From Motiliproteus sp047633175 (GTDB lineage Bacteria; Pseudomonadota; Gammaproteobacteria; Pseudomonadales; Balneatricaceae), in the NCBI GenBank assembly GCA_047633175.1, contig JBLIEQ010000005.1, positions 103,253 to 167,252 on the forward strand: a stretch of DNA of 64,000 bases, written 5' to 3'. Both the position numbers and the translations under genes were made by a program. Below are positions 43,585-54,300 of this stretch, piece after piece. The notes below the pieces were generated by a model. The model was not told the origin of the DNA. It searched no databases and saw nothing but the letters and a program-made list of their open reading frames with translations. How positions within the stretch are numbered: the stretch's first letter is position 1; each line of letters begins with the position of its first letter.

Positions 43585-43591
43585 CCCCTAC

Positions 43592-44407
43592 CTAATAATC
43601 AAACACTGCCCAGATAGGGCAGTGGTCCGAGGGTTTCTCCATCGCCCGGATATCATAATCGATGCCGGTCTCGGTGCAGCTATCCATCAGTGGTTGCGTG
43701 GCCAGGATCAGGTCGATCCGCAGGCCGCGTTTGGGGGTGTCGGCAAAGCCCTTGCTGCGGTAATCGAACCAGCTGTAATAGTCGGTCGAATCCGGATTAT
43801 GCTGCCGGTAGCTGTCGACCAGTCCCCAGCTCAGCAGTCGCGCCATCCATTCGCGCTCCTCAGGCTGAAAACTGGTCTTGCCCGTTCGCAGCCAGCGCTT
43901 GCGATTGACCTCACCGATGCCTATATCCAGATCGGTCGAGGAGATATTCATATCCCCGATGACCACCAGTGGCTGGTCAGGGCTGCATTCGTTAAGCAGA
44001 TAGTCCTGCAGATCGGCATAGAACTTACGCTTGGCCGGGAACTTGGTTTCGTGAGTGATGCTCTCACCCTGCGGAAAATAGCCGTTAACCACCCGAATCG
44101 TGCCGCCTTTAGGCGTGGCGAAATCACCGACAATAAAGCGCCGCTGGGCATCCTCGGCATCGGTCGTGAAACCCTTCTGCACCTGCAGGGGTTCCAGCTT
44201 AGAGAGCAGGCAGACCCCGTAATGGCCCTTCTGACCGTGCATGTGAACCTTATAACCCAGCGCTTCGATCGCCTCCACCGGGAACTCAGAGTCCTGAACC
44301 TTGCTCTCCTGGATCCCGATTACATCAGGCTGCTGAGTGGCGATCAACTCTTCGAGTTGATGCAGACGGGCACGGATGCCGTTGGTATTGAAGGAGACTA
44401 TTTTCAT
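43592..44407 (-). CDS. xthA: Exodeoxyribonuclease III
   Basis: A 271-residue enzyme of the exonuclease III/AP endonuclease family. It shows the Mg-binding Glu in IGIQESKVQD, the catalytic DMNISSTDLDIG (Asp/Asn), and the terminal KPSDHCPIWAVF with the Asp-His pair. It repairs abasic sites and trims 3' ends in DNA. The gene starts at ATG 44407. Confidence 0.94.
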   Translation of the reverse strand: MKIVSFNTNGIRARLHQLEELIATQQPDVIGIQESKVQDSEFPVEAIEALGYKVHMHGQKGHYGVCLLSKLEPLQVQKGFTTDAEDAQRRFIVGDFATPKGGTIRVVNGYFPQGESITHETKFPAKRKFYADLQDYLLNECSPDQPLVVIGDMNISSTDLDIGIGEVNRKRWLRTGKTSFQPEEREWMARLLSWGLVDSYRQHNPDSTDYYSWFDYRSKGFADTPKRGLRIDLILATQPLMDSCTETGIDYDIRAMEKPSDHCPIWAVFDY

Positions 44408-44650
44408 ACTGCTATTTATTCCACTTATCTATCAATTATTTGAAGCTGTTTAGTAAGGCAATTTCGACACGGGAAGCTGAGCATGGCCTCACCCCAGGAG
44501 AGCTTGGTGACATGAAAGGTCGAAAGTGTCCCTTTTTCCCAGCCTGGGAACAACCCGCAATCAGTGCGGGCTTTGTTAAAGCTAGGTGGCAAAATGGCAC
44601 CGTTAGTTCTATTATGTTCAGTACTACTAGAGCGGTTGAGGACTATCAGC
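44408..44650. other. Gap with two small hairpins before the toxin-antitoxin genes
   Basis: TTCCCA-GCC-TGGGAA (about 44536-44550) and CCCGCA-ATCAG-TGCGGG followed by CTTTGTT (44554-44577) are terminator-like on the plus strand, although no plus-strand gene precedes them. A short frame across 44440-44676 lacks coding character, so I do not call it. Confidence 0.45.
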
Positions 44651-44941
44651 ATGAACCCTGTGAAAGAAGAACGTAAAACAGAGCGTATCACTGCGCGCGT
44701 GTCTGCGAGTGTACATGAGACGCTTGAGTATGCCGCATCGCTACAGGGGGCGACCATCAATCAATTTCTTCTCAATTGTGCCATCAAGGGTGCGAAGGAA
44801 GTGATAGAGACGGAGCTTTCTCTGAAGCTAAGCATTGCAGAAAGCAGAACCTATCTTGATCTGCTGGCGTCACCGCCCAAGCCGAATGCGCGCGCCAAGG
44901 CGGCGTTCGATCGTTATCAGCAAGGGACCTTTAGTGTCTAA
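44651..44941 (+). CDS. DUF1778 ribbon-helix-helix antitoxin (TacA-like)
   Basis: A 96-residue antitoxin starting at ATG 44651. The ribbon-helix-helix part TERITARVSASVHETLEYAA leads into the helical LQGATINQFLL, and the C-terminal SPPKPNARAKAAFDRYQQG is the toxin-binding tail typical of the family. It should neutralise the adjacent acetyltransferase and repress the pair. The 3' end overlaps the toxin start. Confidence 0.9.
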   Translation: MNPVKEERKTERITARVSASVHETLEYAASLQGATINQFLLNCAIKGAKEVIETELSLKLSIAESRTYLDLLASPPKPNARAKAAFDRYQQGTFSV

Positions 44942-45482
44942 GGACCGCATGTCTAAGAGCTGTGTGTCTAAGGAAACAGTGATCGAATGTCTGAATAAAG
45001 GGCACGAGAGAGGGGTTTTTGACTCGGGTGTTGACGCGCTCAATCGTTATATCACGGAGATGGCGCTCCAGCATCAGGCTAAAGACATTTCTAAGACGCA
45101 TGTTCTGACCTTTAAGGGTGGACCTGGATCGATTCTCGCTTATGTGACTCTGAGCGTAACCACTATTTCTACCCAGGGTAACGAGAACCATGCCGGGTTT
45201 AAAAAACTGCCCAGAAATATCCCTGCATTAAGGCTTTGTCGCCTTGCTGTAGATACGGAGTACCAGGGGAAGAGAATCGGCAGTCACCTGATTGCTTTTG
45301 TATTTTCCAAGGCTATAGATCTTAGCGATGTTGCAGGCTGTGCTGGCATTATCGTCGATGCCAAAGATGAGAGTGCCAGGCGGTTCTACGAAGGATTCGG
45401 TTTTCAATCTTTAACCACCGACCCTATGACCCTGTTTTTACCGATGGCAACGGTGCAGGGTTTAATCGAATGCAGCCAGTAA
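44934..45482 (+). CDS. GNAT-family toxin (TacT-like)
   Basis: A GNAT-fold toxin. I chose GTG 44934 (overlap of 8 bases with the antitoxin); ATG 44949 is the alternative. Motifs are RGVFDSGVDALNRYITEMAL near the start, LCRLAVDTEYQGKRIGSHL (acetyl-CoA loop QGKRIG) and ARRFYEGFGFQSL at the end. Family members acetylate the amino group on charged tRNA and stop translation. GTGTCTAAG/ATGTCTAAG units repeat three times around the start. Confidence 0.88.
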   Translation: MSKDRMSKSCVSKETVIECLNKGHERGVFDSGVDALNRYITEMALQHQAKDISKTHVLTFKGGPGSILAYVTLSVTTISTQGNENHAGFKKLPRNIPALRLCRLAVDTEYQGKRIGSHLIAFVFSKAIDLSDVAGCAGIIVDAKDESARRFYEGFGFQSLTTDPMTLFLPMATVQGLIECSQ

Positions 45483-45803
45483 GATGAGTATTTAAAAGGG
45501 GCTGGGATTAGGCCGCGAAGGTCAGCGGATGCAGGCCTGCTCTGGCGGCCATAATTACCAGAGCATCGATTGTGAAGCCAGCCTGAATCGATGATGTTAT
45601 AGCAACCGCACCTGAGGAAAATTATCCCTGACGTGAGTGAGATGACACATCTCAAACCAAGACTGTTTCATCGGATAGGAAAAACGCAGCTCTTTAGCCC
45701 CGGGTAGACAGCGATCGGCCGCTTTTCTAGCCTTCTCTGCACCACACCTGTAGAGATCTGTTTCAATGCCCTTTAATAATACCCAAGAAATGCGCCTGTT
45801 TGA
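45483..45803. other. No gene seen
   Basis: The stretch between the toxin gene and the recombinase remnant has short frames on both strands that overlap the remnant or lack start signals. I see no defined element in it. Confidence 0.4.
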
Positions 45804-46438
45804 CGACAACTCTCCTACATAAAGGGCCAGCGGCTCTATCTGACCGCTCAGGAGCGTGGCCGCTTTATCGACGCCGCCCAGCACGAAAGCCCTGCCAACC
45901 GCCTCTTTTGCCAGCTCTTACACTACACCGGCTGCCGACCGTCCGAAGGGCTGCAATTAACCGCTGCGCGCGTCAGGATTGAGGAGCGCGCCATTGTGAT
46001 ACGGAGCCTTAAGAAACATACCAGGGACCGCCAGGGACGCGTTAAGCGGCCACAGTATCGACAACTATCCTGATATAGAGGGGGGTACGCGGTGTCCTGA
46101 TCGAATATCTGGATCTGGTCTTCGATATCAGACAGCGCCAACAGCGCGGCCAAGGCGTGACCGACCGGTTAGGGTCCATGAGCCGTACCACCGCTTATCG
46201 GCTGTTTAAGCGGGTAATGGAGCGGGTGATGGATCGCGCGGGCATCGAGGGCGCACAGGCGACCGGCAAGGGCTTGCGCCATGCGTTCGGGGTGGCGATG
46301 TTAACCGGTAAAACCCCGATGCCCTTACACCTGCTGGCGCACGTGATGGGACACAGCAGCAGTTCGACCAAGGAGATTTATACCCAGCTGGTCGGGGTTG
46401 AGCGCCGACAGGTGGTGATGGATGCCTGGAAGCGGTAA
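45804..46438 (+). pseudogene. Tyrosine recombinase (integrase) remnant
   Basis: Three frames together give the C-terminal catalytic domain of a phage-type integrase. The first carries GQRLYLTAQERGRFIDAA and LHYTGCRPSEGLQL (catalytic Arg). It breaks near 46070. After a shift, TTAYRLFKRVMERVMDRAG, KGLRHAFGVA (second Arg and His region) and LLAHVMGHSSSSTKEIYTQ (His and the Tyr nucleophile) follow. The N-terminal arm- and core-binding domains are missing. It marks former site-specific integration next to the restriction operon. Confidence 0.82.
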
Positions 46439-46757
46439 GCCCACGGGATAAACGTTTTGTTGGTGAAGCAGGGTGGCGCTCTGCAGGCTGCTTAAAGCGC
46501 TGGCGTTGTCTCGCGGGTTTAACATCCACCGCCAGCGGTGTTGCACTCACACAAGATTTAATGTCCAGGACCATCAACTCGACAGTTGGCCGATGGTGCC
46601 CGGTACCGGATTTATAACGCTAAGCGTAACAAAAGCTGAATATCATGTTCATGACTGACGTTACAGGCTCACAACCCTCCCACCCAATAGTCGCGCCCAT
46701 CGATTACTGATACATTGCCCCCCTGGAAAAAACCATTACGCAACAAGGAGAAAGTGC
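46439..46757. other. Leader region of the restriction operon, no gene
   Basis: No coding frame is convincing. A good ribosome binding site (AAGGAG at about 46745) ends the stretch before the GTG of mrr. No clear promoter boxes could be assigned. Confidence 0.4.
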
Positions 46758-47669
46758 GTGGCGATCCCTGATTACCAATCCCTGATGCTGCCGTTTTTGC
46801 AAGCATTGGCGGATAACCAAGAGCACAGGCTGCGTGAGCTTAGCGATACCCTCGCCAATCAGTTTGAATTAACGGATGCAGAGCGTCAGCAGTTGCTGCC
46901 TAGTGGCAATCAGGCGGTGATGGTTAACCGCGTCGGTTGGGCGCGCACCTATCTTAAAAAAGCGGGGCTACTGGAAGCGCCACGGCGTGCGGTTTTTGTG
47001 ATCACCGAGCGGGGGCAAGAGGTTCTGGCCTCGAAAGTGGATCGAATCGATGCTCGCTACCTCAAGCGTTTCGATGAATTTCTAGAGTTTCAAAATCTGT
47101 CGCATCAAAACGTACCTTCAAGCGTGGCTGAGTCAGCGCCCTCTGATATCACTCCGACAGAGGCGATCGAGCAGGCCCACAAAGAGCTCAATGCAGAAAT
47201 TTCCACTGAGCTGCTGGCGACCATCAAGCAGGCCTCCCCGCAATTTTTCGAGCGCTTAGTCGTCGAGCTAATGCAGGCGATGGGGTATGGTGGTTGGAGC
47301 AGCACCTCCGGCAATGCGACTCAGTACAGCTCTGACGGGGGGATCGACGGCATCATCAACGAAGACCCGTTAGGTCTGGATATTATCTATCTGCAAGCCA
47401 AGCGCTATACCGACAACAGCATTGGCCGTCCCGATGTACAGGCCTTTGCCGGTGCGTTGGATATGAAGCGTGCCAAGAAGGGGGTCTTCATTACTACCTC
47501 AAGATTTAGCCGTGATGCCACCGAATACGTCAGCATGATCGAGAAGAAGATTGTGTTGATTGACGGCGCGATGCTGGCCGATTTGATGCTGCAACATGAT
47601 CTGGGGGTATCGGTAAAAGATACCTACCAGGTTAAAACCTTAGATACCGACTACTTTAACGAAGACTGA
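46758..47669 (+). CDS. mrr: Mrr-type restriction endonuclease
   Basis: A 303-residue protein started at GTG 46758. The N-terminal winged-helix Mrr_N domain (LADNQEHRLRELSDTLANQF) is followed by the PD-(D/E)XK domain: FFERLVVELMQAMGYGG, GGIDGIINEDPLGLD and IYLQAKRY (D...QxK type). It should cut modified DNA. It opens a tightly packed operon with the type I genes (3-base gap to hsdM). Confidence 0.92.
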   Translation: MAIPDYQSLMLPFLQALADNQEHRLRELSDTLANQFELTDAERQQLLPSGNQAVMVNRVGWARTYLKKAGLLEAPRRAVFVITERGQEVLASKVDRIDARYLKRFDEFLEFQNLSHQNVPSSVAESAPSDITPTEAIEQAHKELNAEISTELLATIKQASPQFFERLVVELMQAMGYGGWSSTSGNATQYSSDGGIDGIINEDPLGLDIIYLQAKRYTDNSIGRPDVQAFAGALDMKRAKKGVFITTSRFSRDATEYVSMIEKKIVLIDGAMLADLMLQHDLGVSVKDTYQVKTLDTDYFNED

Positions 47670-47672
47670 TTC

Positions 47673-50126
47673 ATGGCGATTAAAAAGACCGAACTCTACT
47701 CCTCCCTCTGGGCCAGCTGCGACCAACTGCGCGGCGGTATGGATGCCTCCCAATACAAAGATTACATCCTGACCTTTTTGTTTTTAAAATACGTCTCCGA
47801 TAAATTCCTGAACGAGCCCAGAGCTATGATCCAGGTGCCTTTCGGCTGCACCTTTCCCGATCTGGTTGAGCTTAAAGGCGATAAAGAGATCGGTGAAAAG
47901 CTCAATATGGTGCTCGACGATATCGCCAAAATGAATGCGCTGCCCTGGCTGGCCAACAAGGATAACGACTTCAACGACGAAGACCGGCTGGGCAAAAACA
48001 AAGAGATGGTCGACCGGCTCTCTAAGCTGATCGGTATCTTCGAAGGCTTGGATTTTGGCGGCAACAGCGCCCAGGGCGATGACCTGCTGGGGGATGCCTA
48101 CGAATACCTGATGCGTAATTTCGCCACCGAATCGGGCAAGAGCAAGGGCCAGTTCTACACCCCGGCAGAGGTCTCGCGCATCCTGGCCAAGGTAGTGGGT
48201 ATCGGCAAAGACACCACTCAAGACAAAACTGTTTACGACCCAACCTGCGGCTCAGGTTCACTGTTGCTAAAAGCCGCCGACGAGGCCAGTAATGGCCTGA
48301 GTATCTACGGTCAGGAAAAAGACGTCGCCACCACGGCGCTGTGCCGCATGAACATGATTCTGCACAACAATGCCGATGCCGAGATCGCTCCCGGTGGTCA
48401 CAGCACCCTGGCCGAACCCGCATACAAGCAGGGCTCTTTCGATCAAGGGAACAGCGCGCTCAAGACTTTCGACTTCGCCGTGGCTAACCCGCCGTTTTCT
48501 TTCAAGGCCTGGAATACCGGATTCTTACCCGCTGAAGACCAATACGGCCGGTTTGAATACGGCATCCCTCCGGAAAAGAACGGTGATTACGCCTTCCTAC
48601 TGCATATCCTTAAATCGCTGAAAAGTACCGGCAAGGGCGCGGTGATCTTGCCCCACGGTGTGCTGTTCCGGGGCAATGCCGAAGCCGATATTCGCCGCAA
48701 CCTGATTAAACAGGGTTATATCAAAGGAATTATCGGTCTACCGGCTAACCTGTTTTACGGTACCGGCATCCCCGCCTGCATCATCGTGATCGATAAGGAT
48801 GGAGCCAAGGAGCGCTTAGAGACCCCCGATAGCGGCATCTTTATGATCGACGCCAGCAAAGGCTTTATGAAAGACGGCCCCAAGAACCGCCTGCGCGATC
48901 AGGACCTGCACAAGATCGTCGATGTGTTTAACAACCAGATCAAACAAGCCCGTTACAGCCGGATGGTCGGCTTTGATGAGATTGCCGGAAACGACTACAA
49001 CCTCAATATTCCGCGCTATATCGACAGCTCAGCCGCTGAAGACCTGCATGATCTCAGCGCTCATCTGTCAGGCGGCATCCCCAATGCCGATATCGACGCC
49101 CTGGCACCCTACTGGAAAGTGTTTCCCAGCCTGCGCAAAGCCCTGTTTAAGCCCGAACGTGAGGGGTACAGCCAGGCGTTGGTTAGGGCGTCTGAGGTAA
49201 AAAGCACCATCCTCGAACATCCGGAGTTCAAACAGTTTGCCGAGCAGAGTCTGGTGCTGTTTCAACAATGGAAAGGCGGGGCCAATCTGGATGTATTAGA
49301 CCAGAACGACCTCCCTAAGGAGGTCATTCACAGGATCTCCGAAAGCCTGCTCGAGCAGTACACCGAAGCACCGCTATTGGATCGCTACGAGATGTACCAG
49401 ATCATCATGGATTACTGGGCGGAGGTGATGCAGGACGATGTGTACGTCATTACCCAGGATGGCTGGTTAGCGGCCAACAGCATCCGCGAGCTGGTGGTAA
49501 AAAAGGGCGAAAAGCTCAAAGAGACACCGGACCTGATCATCAACAGGGCCAAGTACAAGGCTGAGATCATTCCGCCCGCGCTGATCGTCAAGCGCTTCTT
49601 CGCCCAAGAGCAGGCGCAAGTCGATGCGCTGCAAACGAGGCTCGATACCAGCACCCAGGCGCTGGAAGCCTGTATCGAAGAGCACGCGGTGGAAGGTGGC
49701 CTATTGGAAGAGGCGCTGAATGACAGCGGTAAGGTCAATAAGGCAAGTGTCGTTGCTAGGCAGCGGCATGCGCTGGATGCGGAAGAGATCGTCGCGCTTA
49801 AACAGGTAAAAAATCTGATCGAGGTCGAGGCGGCCGATAAAAAGGCGGTTAAAGAGGTACAGGAATCCCTGGATCTAAAAGTGTTTCAGCACTACCCCAA
49901 ACTCAGCGTGGCAGAAAACAAGACCCTGATAGTCGAGGACAAGTGGCTGACCAGCTTGCAGGCCAATATCGTCGCCGAGATCGAACGCGTCACCCAGCAA
50001 CTGGCTAGTCGGGTCAAGACGTTGGAAGAGCGGTATGCCGAGCCGCTGCCGGCCTTAACCGACAGCATGGCAATACTCAGCGCCAATGTGGATGAGCATC
50101 TGAAAAAGATGGGGTTGCAGTGGTGA
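47673..50126 (+). CDS. hsdM: Type I restriction-modification methyltransferase subunit
   Basis: An 817-residue HsdM, longer than the usual 500-550. The first part is standard: LWASCDQLRGGMDASQYKDY, GQFYTPAEVSRIL, YDPTCGSGSLLLKA (SAM binding) and VANPPFSF (N6-adenine motif NPPF). The last about 250 residues form a charged, heptad-rich extension (EEQAQVDALQTRL..., NIVAEIERVTQQLASRV) that is probably coiled coil. It overlaps hsdS by 7 bases. Confidence 0.94.
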   Translation: MAIKKTELYSSLWASCDQLRGGMDASQYKDYILTFLFLKYVSDKFLNEPRAMIQVPFGCTFPDLVELKGDKEIGEKLNMVLDDIAKMNALPWLANKDNDFNDEDRLGKNKEMVDRLSKLIGIFEGLDFGGNSAQGDDLLGDAYEYLMRNFATESGKSKGQFYTPAEVSRILAKVVGIGKDTTQDKTVYDPTCGSGSLLLKAADEASNGLSIYGQEKDVATTALCRMNMILHNNADAEIAPGGHSTLAEPAYKQGSFDQGNSALKTFDFAVANPPFSFKAWNTGFLPAEDQYGRFEYGIPPEKNGDYAFLLHILKSLKSTGKGAVILPHGVLFRGNAEADIRRNLIKQGYIKGIIGLPANLFYGTGIPACIIVIDKDGAKERLETPDSGIFMIDASKGFMKDGPKNRLRDQDLHKIVDVFNNQIKQARYSRMVGFDEIAGNDYNLNIPRYIDSSAAEDLHDLSAHLSGGIPNADIDALAPYWKVFPSLRKALFKPEREGYSQALVRASEVKSTILEHPEFKQFAEQSLVLFQQWKGGANLDVLDQNDLPKEVIHRISESLLEQYTEAPLLDRYEMYQIIMDYWAEVMQDDVYVITQDGWLAANSIRELVVKKGEKLKETPDLIINRAKYKAEIIPPALIVKRFFAQEQAQVDALQTRLDTSTQALEACIEEHAVEGGLLEEALNDSGKVNKASVVARQRHALDAEEIVALKQVKNLIEVEAADKKAVKEVQESLDLKVFQHYPKLSVAENKTLIVEDKWLTSLQANIVAEIERVTQQLASRVKTLEERYAEPLPALTDSMAILSANVDEHLKKMGLQW

Positions 50127-51337
50127 GTAAGAAATTTATACAAACAGATATCGGTCGCATTCCTGTCGGATGGGAACCCTATAAAGTAGGGGAACTTGTT
50201 TTCTTCTCAGGAGGGGCGCAACCTGATAAAAGCGTATTCAAGTACAGATCTACTAAAGGGTATATCAGGTTAATTCAGATACGCGACTATAAAGCAGACA
50301 AATACGAAACTTATATTCCTGAAGGACTCGCCAGAAAGATCTGTGACGAAGATGACGTCATGATTGGTCGGTATGGTCCTCCAATCTTTCAAATATTAAG
50401 AGGTATAAAAGGGGCTTATAATGTTGCCTTGATAAAGGCAAAACCATCAGAGAAGCTAGACAAAGAGTTTTTCTATCACTTCATCAAGAATGAAAATCTA
50501 TTCAGTTTAATGGACTCTTTGTCTAGGCGTTCATCTGGCCAGACAGGTGTGGAACTGCCAGCACTCAAAGAGTACCCGCTGCCTTTGCCAAGCAAAGAAG
50601 AACAAACCGCCATTGCCAACGCACTCTCCGATGTCGATGCCCTCATCACCTCACTCGACAAACTCATCACCAAAAAATTCGCCATCAAAACCGCAGCCAT
50701 GCAGCAACTGCTCACCGGCAAGAAGCGCCTGCCACCGTTTGATCAGGCTCATACTGGTTACAAACAAACCGAACTGGGTGAGATTCCGGTGGATTGGGAG
50801 ATCGTTGAGTTAGAAACCGCCGTGAATTTTTTTGACGGTATGAGAAAGCCTGTCAAATCCGGTGATAGAGCAAAAATACGAGGGATTTATCGTTATTATG
50901 GTGCCTCTGGTGTAGTCGATTATGTTAATGATTATTTGTTTGATGGGGCTTATATATTGCTGGGCGAGGATGGTGAAAATATTCTAAGTAGGAACCTGCC
51001 GCTAGCATTTAAAGTTGAAGGTAAATTCTGGATTAATAATCATGCGCATATTATGCAGCCAAAAATATATTTTGATATCGATTATTTAACGGCTTTTCTT
51101 GAAAGTTTGGATTATTCACTACTTAACTCCGGAACTGCTCAGCCAAAACTGAATAAACAAAGCTGCTTAACTATTAACGTCGCAAAGCCGGAAAGAGCTG
51201 AGCAGAAGGCTATAGGTAATGTGTTAACTGATATGGACGCTGAAATAGATGCACTAGCACAGCGCCTCACCAAAACCCAAAACCTCAAACAAGGCATGAT
51301 GCAAGAACTGCTGACAGGGAGAACTCGGCTGGTATGA
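50120..51337 (+). CDS. hsdS: Type I restriction-modification specificity subunit
   Basis: A 405-residue HsdS starting at GTG 50120. Two target recognition domains begin at IGRIPVGWEPYKV and LGEIPVDWEIVEL. Each is followed by a conserved helical spacer: EEQTAIANALSDVDALI...MQQLLTGKKRL, and EQKAIGNVLTDMDAEIDAL...MMQELLTGRTRL. The recognition domains are markedly more AT-rich than the spacers, as expected for exchangeable modules. A bipartite target can be assumed but not predicted. Confidence 0.93.
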   Translation: MVSKKFIQTDIGRIPVGWEPYKVGELVFFSGGAQPDKSVFKYRSTKGYIRLIQIRDYKADKYETYIPEGLARKICDEDDVMIGRYGPPIFQILRGIKGAYNVALIKAKPSEKLDKEFFYHFIKNENLFSLMDSLSRRSSGQTGVELPALKEYPLPLPSKEEQTAIANALSDVDALITSLDKLITKKFAIKTAAMQQLLTGKKRLPPFDQAHTGYKQTELGEIPVDWEIVELETAVNFFDGMRKPVKSGDRAKIRGIYRYYGASGVVDYVNDYLFDGAYILLGEDGENILSRNLPLAFKVEGKFWINNHAHIMQPKIYFDIDYLTAFLESLDYSLLNSGTAQPKLNKQSCLTINVAKPERAEQKAIGNVLTDMDAEIDALAQRLTKTQNLKQGMMQELLTGRTRLV

Positions 51338-54300
51338 GTGAAATCGGGCAAAGGGAACGTGCCACGCAAGACCGGGTGGTACGGCTATTCCAGGATAAGA
51401 ATGGGCTGGATTACCGCTACTACGGCGACTGGCAGGATCGTGCTAATAACTCCAATATCGAAGAGACCTATCTGCGCGCTTGGCTGACGGGCCAAGGAGT
51501 GGACGAAGGGCTGATCAGCAACGCCCTCCGTCAGTTCAAACAGGCCGCCAGCATGGGCGATGGTAAGAAACTCTACCATGCCAACAAAGAGGTATATGGC
51601 CTGCTGCGTTACGGGGTGAAGGTGCGCCAGGGTCAGGGCGATAGCACCAAAACCGTGTGGCTGATCGACTGGAAAAACCCGCTCAACAATGAGTTTGCGA
51701 TCGCCGAAGAGGTGTCGGTCAAAGGCGAAAACAGCAAGCGCCCGGATATCGTTATCTACGTGAATGGCATCGCGCTGGGTGTGATCGAGCTGAAGCGCTC
51801 GTCGGTATCGGTCACCGAAGGCATTCGCCAGAATCTGGATAACCAGAAGAAAACCTTTATCCGCGATTTCTTCAGCACCATGCAGTTGCTGATGGCGGGT
51901 AATGACACCGAAGGCCTGCGTTACGGCACCATCGAAACCTCGGAAAAACACTACTACGGCTGGAAAGAGGAAAACCCCGCCTACAACCCCGAGGTGGATG
52001 ACCGCAGCAAAAAAAATCTAGCGCTGGATGATGTCGATTACGCGGATGACCTGCTCGATTTCGACATCATCAATCTGTGCCGCAAAGAACGGCTGCTGGA
52101 GATCATTCACGATTTTATCGTGTTTGATGCCGGGGTAAAAAAGACCTGCCGCCATAATCAGTACTTTGGGGTGAAGGCCGCTCAACAGCGATTCCTTAAT
52201 AAAACCAAGGTCAATCAAGCCGAGGTCAATCAAGGCGGGATCATCTGGCACACCCAGGGCTCGGGTAAGAGCTTGACCATGGTGTGGCTGGCTAAGTGGA
52301 TTCGTGAGCACGTCAGCAACGCCCGTGTCCTGGTGGTGACCGATCGCACCGAGCTGGATGAGCAGATCGAAGGGGTGTTTGCCGGTGTCGATGAGACCAT
52401 CACTCGCAGTAAAAACGGCGCGGATCTGATCGCAACCCTAAACGAAGCCGAACCCTGGTTGTTGTGCTCGCTGGTGCACAAGTTTGGTCGTAAGGGGGCT
52501 GATGATAAGCGTAACGGCCGTGCTGCCGATTCAGACGATCTAGAACCGACCGACGATCAGGATACGGATGCTTACCTTGAAGCGCTGATCAACAACCTGC
52601 CCAAAGACTTTAACGCCAAGGGCAATCTGTTTGTGTTTGTCGATGAGTGCCATCGCACCCAGTCGGGCAAGCTACACAAGGCGATGAAGGCACTGCTTAG
52701 CAATAAAGAGGGCCGCGAAGCGGTCTTCGTCGGCTTTACCGGTACGCCGCTGCTGAAAAAGGATAAACAGAAGAGCATCGAGGTGTTCGGCTCGTTTATC
52801 CATACCTACAAGTTTGATGAAGCGGTCGCCGATGGCGTGGTGCTGGATCTGCAATACGAAGCCCGCGATATCGACCAGTACATCCGTGCGCCAGAAAAGA
52901 TTGACGAGTGGTTTGACATCAACACTCGGGGCTTAACGGATATGGCGAAGGTCCAGTTAAAACAACGCTGGGGAACGATGAAGAAAGTTCTTTCCAGTCA
53001 GAATCGATTAGAGATGATCGTCAACGACATCTGGCTGGATATGAAAAACAAGCCACGCCTGATGGATGGCCGTGGCAATGCGATGCTGGTGTGCGCCAGT
53101 ATCTACCAGGCCTGCAAGGTCTATGAACTGTTCAGCCGTACCGAGTTGAAAGGCAAATGTGCGATCGTCACCAGTTATCTGCCATCACCCAATGACATTA
53201 AGGGAGAAGAGACTGGCGAGGGTGCAACCGAGAAACTGCACCAGTATGAGATCTATCAGCAGATGCTGGCGGATTACTTCGAAGTCCCCAAAGGCGAAGC
53301 CATCAGCAAGGCTGAAGAGTTCGAAACCAGAGTAAAGAAACAGTTCAAGAATGAACCCGGGCAGATGCGGTTGCTGATCGTGGTGGATAAACTGCTGACC
53401 GGCTTCGATGCGCCTTCAGCAACCTATCTGTATATCGACAAGAAGATGCAGGACCACGGGCTGTTTCAGGCGATCTGTCGCGTCAATCGACTCGATGGTG
53501 ATGACAAGGAATACGGTTACATCGTCGACTACAAAGATCTGTTTCATAGTCTGGAAACCTCTATTGGTGAGTACACCAGTGGTGCCTTCGATGAGTACGA
53601 TGATGAAGACGTTGCCGGGCTGTTAACCAATCGCCTGGATAAGAGCAAAGAAAAGCTGGAAGAGGCCCGAGAGACCACCAAGGCGCTCTGTGAGCCGGTA
53701 TTACAGCCCAAAGCACTGATCGATTACATGCGCTACTTCTGTGGTGATGTGGCGAACCCCGGTGATCTGCAGCTCAATGAAGCCAAGCGGGTGTCGCTGT
53801 ATAAAAACGTGGCTGCCCTGGTGCGCGCCTATGCCGGTATGGCGAACGAGATGGAGGCTGCGGGTTACAGCGCCAGGGAAGTACAGCGAATCAAGGACGA
53901 GGTCGAACACTTCAGCCAGATGCGCCAGGAGATCAAACTGGCCTCTAAAGATGAAGTGGATATGAAGCTGTATGAACCGGCCATGCGCCGCCTGCTGGAT
54001 ACCTATATCAGGGCGGATGACAGCGAGAAGATTATCGACTTTGAAGAGCTGGGTTTGATCGAACTTATCGTTACCAAGGCCAGGCTGAACCCGCCCGGTG
54101 CACAACAACAAACCACACCTGAAGCGATGGCAGAAACCATCGAGAACAACATGCGCAAGGTCATTATCGACGGCCAGCCGATCAATCCGAAATACTATGA
54201 AAAGATGTCCGAATTGCTGGATGCCTTGATCGCGCAGCGCCGCGAAGAGGCGATCAGCTACGAACAGTATTTGAAGGACGTGAAGAAGCTGGCCGTGAGC

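Noticed and set aside
44440..44676. Plus-strand frame before the antitoxin
   Set aside because: It crosses two hairpins and the antitoxin start in another frame, with no coding signals.
45597..45884. Minus-strand 95-codon frame
   Set aside because: It overlaps the integrase remnant in antisense, and its product shows no recognisable features.
45804..46438. Recombinase remnant considered as the missing integron integrase
   Set aside because: It resembles general phage-type integrases, shows no sign of the IntI-specific insertion in what remains, is broken, and lies 30 kb from the array.
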